DNA of 8,257 nt, from assembly GCA_003644295.1 (NCBI GenBank), contig QNBZ01000042.1:1-8257 (forward strand), read 5' to 3'. Position numbers and translations under genes: made by a program. Each line of letters begins with the position of its first letter. Positions within the stretch are counted from its first letter, which is position 1. This stretch comes from Planctomycetota bacterium (GTDB taxonomy: Bacteria; Planctomycetota; Phycisphaerae; Sedimentisphaerales; Anaerobacaceae). The notes beneath the pieces were generated by a model. That model was not told the origin of the DNA. It saw only the letters and a program-made list of their open reading frames with translations, and made no database searches. Positions 6,391-8,257 of this stretch are shown here, in pieces.

Positions 6391-7269
6391 GTGAAAGAAG
6401 CTATTGCAAAAGCTGGTGCGCTTATCGAAGCGATGGAATACATCCGCCAATTCCGCAACAAAATCGTGGTTGTCAAACTCGGCGGAAGCGTCCTTGATGA
6501 CGCTGCTCTGCGAAAAAAACTGCTAACCGACGTCGCCTTTATGGCTACCGTCGGGATGCAGCCGGTCATCGTTCACGGCGGTGGAAAAATAATCACAAAA
6601 GCAATGAACGAAGCCGGACTCGAGCCGGTTTGGGTGCAGGGACGCCGATATACCGACCAGCGAACCCTGGCAATAGCAGAACATACTCTCGTGCATAAAG
6701 TCAATACGCCAATCTGCGAAACACTTAAAGAATTGGTCTGCGACCCGATGGGAATGCACTCTTTGAGCAGTTGCGTATTAACAGCCGAGCCGTTGCGTTT
6801 GGCCGGCGATAACGGACGAAAGCTCGACCTCGGATTTGTCGGGCAGGTTGTCGAAGTGAACGGGCAATTGTTGAAGACGCTGTGCGCAGCAGGAACTATA
6901 CCGGTTATAGCGCCTGTTGCGAAAGACAAAAGCGGCGGAAAGCTGAACGTCAACGCCGACAGCGCAGCAGGGAAAGTGGCCGCTGCCGTTGACGCTGAAA
7001 AGCTCGTCGTCGTAAGCGATACGCACGGAATACGAACAAAAATAGACGACCCTGATAGTTGGGTATCAAGCTTAAATGAATCACAGATTAAAGAAATGAT
7101 AGATTCCAGCGTGATAATCGATGCGATGCTGCCAAAGGTCGATGCGTGTATAACAGCATTGGACGCAGGAGTTAGAAAGGCGCATATTATCGATGGGCGA
7201 ATCGAACATTCATTGCTGCTGGAGATTTATACCGATAAGGGAGTTGGGACGGAGATAGTTAAGAATTGA
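6391..7269 (+). CDS. argB: Acetylglutamate kinase
   Basis: ArgB phosphorylates N-acetyl-L-glutamate with ATP, the second step of arginine synthesis, in the cytoplasm. The 292-residue length is typical. Visible motifs of the amino acid kinase fold are VVKLGGSVLDD (27-37, Lys29), PVIVHGGGKIITKAM (58-72), the substrate-binding stretch LNVNADSAAGKVAAAV (185-200), VVVSDTHGI (206-214) and MLPKVDAC (246-253, Lys250). The chain ends with the family signature GVGTEIV. The extra N-terminal helix (about 1-20, before the first strand) is the feature that in arginine-inhibited hexameric kinases forms the ring, so feedback inhibition by arginine is a reasonable inference. Small departures are VQGRRYTD where FVNGLRVTD is usual and IDAMLPKV where GGMIPKV is usual. 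It starts at GTG with its own promoter. argD follows 26 bp on. The last codons and the stop lie in a 12-bp repeat. Confidence 0.95.
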   Translation: MKEAIAKAGALIEAMEYIRQFRNKIVVVKLGGSVLDDAALRKKLLTDVAFMATVGMQPVIVHGGGKIITKAMNEAGLEPVWVQGRRYTDQRTLAIAEHTLVHKVNTPICETLKELVCDPMGMHSLSSCVLTAEPLRLAGDNGRKLDLGFVGQVVEVNGQLLKTLCAAGTIPVIAPVAKDKSGGKLNVNADSAAGKVAAAVDAEKLVVVSDTHGIRTKIDDPDSWVSSLNESQIKEMIDSSVIIDAMLPKVDACITALDAGVRKAHIIDGRIEHSLLLEIYTDKGVGTEIVKN

Positions 7270-7295
7270 GAATTTAGAATGTGGAATTGAGAATT
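7263..7295 (+). repeat. Pair of 12-bp direct repeats at the argB-argD junction
   Basis: GAATTGAGAATT occurs at 7263-7274 and again at 7284-7295, separated by a partly related spacer (TAGAATGTG). The first copy contains the TGA stop of argB (7267-7269). The second touches the ATG of argD (7296) and provides its only weak Shine-Dalgarno-like bases (GAG, 7289-7291). Short AATTGAGAATT-type repeats between genes are common in some genomes; whether this family is dispersed here cannot be seen from one window. Confidence 0.7.
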
Positions 7296-8027
7296 ATGAC
7301 GACGCAAGAAACAATAGAATTGTTTGAAAAGTACGTTATCGCTAATTACGGTCGTCTGCCGCGGGTTATCGTTAAAGGCGACGGCTGCTACCTGTATGAC
7401 GCCGACGGTAATGAAATACTTGATATGTTTCCCGGCTGGGCTGTCAGCGGTATAGGTCATTGTCATCCTAAGGTTGTTGAGGCAATACGCAGTCAGGCCG
7501 AGAAGCTGCTGCATATTGATAATACTTTTTACTCGGAGCCGCAGGGCGAATTGGCCAAACTATTAAGTGAGCGGGCGTTTGGCGGAAAGAACTTTTTCTG
7601 TAACAGCGGCGCCGAGGCCAACGAAGCGGCGATGAAACTGGCTCGGCTGTGCACGTCTGAGGAAAAATATAAATTCATCACCGCAGAAGGCAGCTTTCAC
7701 GGTCGAACCTTTGCAACCGTAGCAGCTACGGCTCAGCCGAAGTATCACGAGGGTTTTTTGCCGCTGCTGCCGGGCTTTGTTTATGTGCCGTTTAATGATA
7801 TTGCGGCGCTGGAAAAGGCATTCAGCGATGAGGTTGCAGCGGTGATGGTCGAGCCGATTCAGGGCGAGGGTGGAATAAACGTTGCCACCGCAGAGTATCT
7901 GACGGCGATTCGCCGGCTCTGCGATGAGAACGGCGCTGTAATGATTTTAGACGAGGTGCAGACCGGCATCGGCAGAACCGGCAAGTGGTTGCATATCAGC
8001 ATTACGATGTTGAGCCGGACATTATAA
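7296..8027 (+). CDS. argD: Acetylornithine aminotransferase, N-terminal part before a frameshift
   Basis: ArgD is the PLP enzyme that makes N-acetylornithine from the semialdehyde and glutamate, the fourth step of arginine synthesis. Residues 1-231 match class III aminotransferases: DADGNEILDMFPGWAVSGIGH, the phosphate-binding NSGAEANEAAMK (103-114), SFHGRTFAT (133-141), VEPIQGEGG (185-193) and ILDEVQTGIGRTGKW (217-231, with the PLP-contacting Asp219). After Trp231 (7986-7988) the frame gives an unrelated tail of 12 residues and stops at 8027, while the expected family sequence continues one frame over from 7991. One T appears to be missing in TGGTT. The truncated 243-residue product would lack the PLP lysine and be inactive. 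The ATG at 7296 is preferred to the in-frame GTG at 7281, which lies within the repeat spacer and has no better ribosome site. The family length is about 400 residues. Identity is very likely; a rocD- or gabT-type relative is less likely beside argB. Confidence 0.9.
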   Translation: MTTQETIELFEKYVIANYGRLPRVIVKGDGCYLYDADGNEILDMFPGWAVSGIGHCHPKVVEAIRSQAEKLLHIDNTFYSEPQGELAKLLSERAFGGKNFFCNSGAEANEAAMKLARLCTSEEKYKFITAEGSFHGRTFATVAATAQPKYHEGFLPLLPGFVYVPFNDIAALEKAFSDEVAAVMVEPIQGEGGINVATAEYLTAIRRLCDENGAVMILDEVQTGIGRTGKWLHISITMLSRTL

Positions 8028-8257
8028 CAATGGCAAAGGCGCTCGGCGGCGGAGTGGCGATAGGCGCTATGATGGCAAGCGAAGAAGTGGCGGCCTCGCT
8101 CGTTCCCGGCAAACATGCATCAACCTTCGGCGGAAATTGCCTGGCCTGCGCAGCAGCGGTGGCGGTCATAAAAACAATAGAAGAAGATGAACTGCTGGAA
8201 AACACCGTTCGGCTTGGACAATATACAAAAGATAAACTCGAACAGTTGAAGCAGAAG
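7991..8257 (+). pseudogene. argD: argD continuation in the shifted frame, partial at the window edge
   Basis: From 7991 the shifted frame is open for 89 codons to the end of the window and reads AYQHYDVEPDIITMAKALGG and on. This is exactly what follows DEVQTGIGRTGKW in ArgD. The lysine of ITMAKALGGG (codon 8036-8038, about residue 248 of the restored chain) is the expected Schiff-base lysine for PLP. STFGGNCLACAAAVAVI further on is also typical. About 80 C-terminal residues are missing past the edge. The fragment has no start or ribosome site of its own, so it is the second half of one broken or mis-sequenced gene, not a separate gene. The high conservation on both sides suggests a sequencing or assembly error or a very recent mutation. 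Confidence 0.88.

Noticed and set aside
7281..7295. GTG at 7281 as the argD start
   Set aside because: It would add MELRI encoded mostly by the repeat; the ATG at 7296 gives the usual ArgD N-terminus.
8030..8257. A separate gene starting at the ATG at 8030
   Set aside because: Its sequence is the direct continuation of ArgD, and homology begins earlier, at 7991, before any start codon.

Overview
The window looks like ordinary chromosomal DNA of a planctomycete, most likely class Phycisphaerae (Sedimentisphaerales-like). That placement is inferred from the secreted beta-rich protein ending in a single dockerin-like loop followed by DFADFAENWLW, a tail typical of that group, together with a ClpP-fold exported protein whose N-terminal block I associate with planctomycetes. 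No alignment was run. I see no mobile element, CRISPR array, rRNA or tRNA.

Layout. Positions 1-770 (minus) hold the N-terminal part of der (engA), the double-GTPase ribosome assembly factor, cut by the window edge. It diverges from an exported ClpP/NfeD-class serine protease (924-2249, plus), and both have recognisable extended -10 promoters in the 153-bp gap. The protease gene converges on a secreted dockerin-type protein gene (2293-3651, minus). That gene in turn diverges from topA (3884-6241, plus), a complete DNA topoisomerase I with three C-terminal zinc ribbons. The topA / dockerin intergenic region holds a long inverted repeat with a -35 element at each outer end. After a 149-bp gap with its own promoter comes an arginine biosynthesis pair: argB (6391-7269, acetylglutamate kinase) and argD (7296 to beyond 8257, acetylornithine aminotransferase).

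argD carries a clear one-base deletion near 7989-7990. The frame before it ends at 8027 and the conserved aminotransferase sequence, including the PLP lysine, continues in another frame to the window edge. The junction between argB and argD is made of a 12-bp direct repeat that supplies the argB stop codon and abuts the argD start.

How the genes work together: argB and argD catalyse the second and fourth steps of arginine synthesis and are probably co-transcribed. The others are unrelated housekeeping genes (der, topA) and two exported proteins. I did not find a convincing undescribed multi-gene system. The points most worth a second look are the argD frameshift, the symmetric divergent promoter at 3734-3809, the leader of topA with no Shine-Dalgarno sequence, and the uncharacterised architecture of the exported protease.
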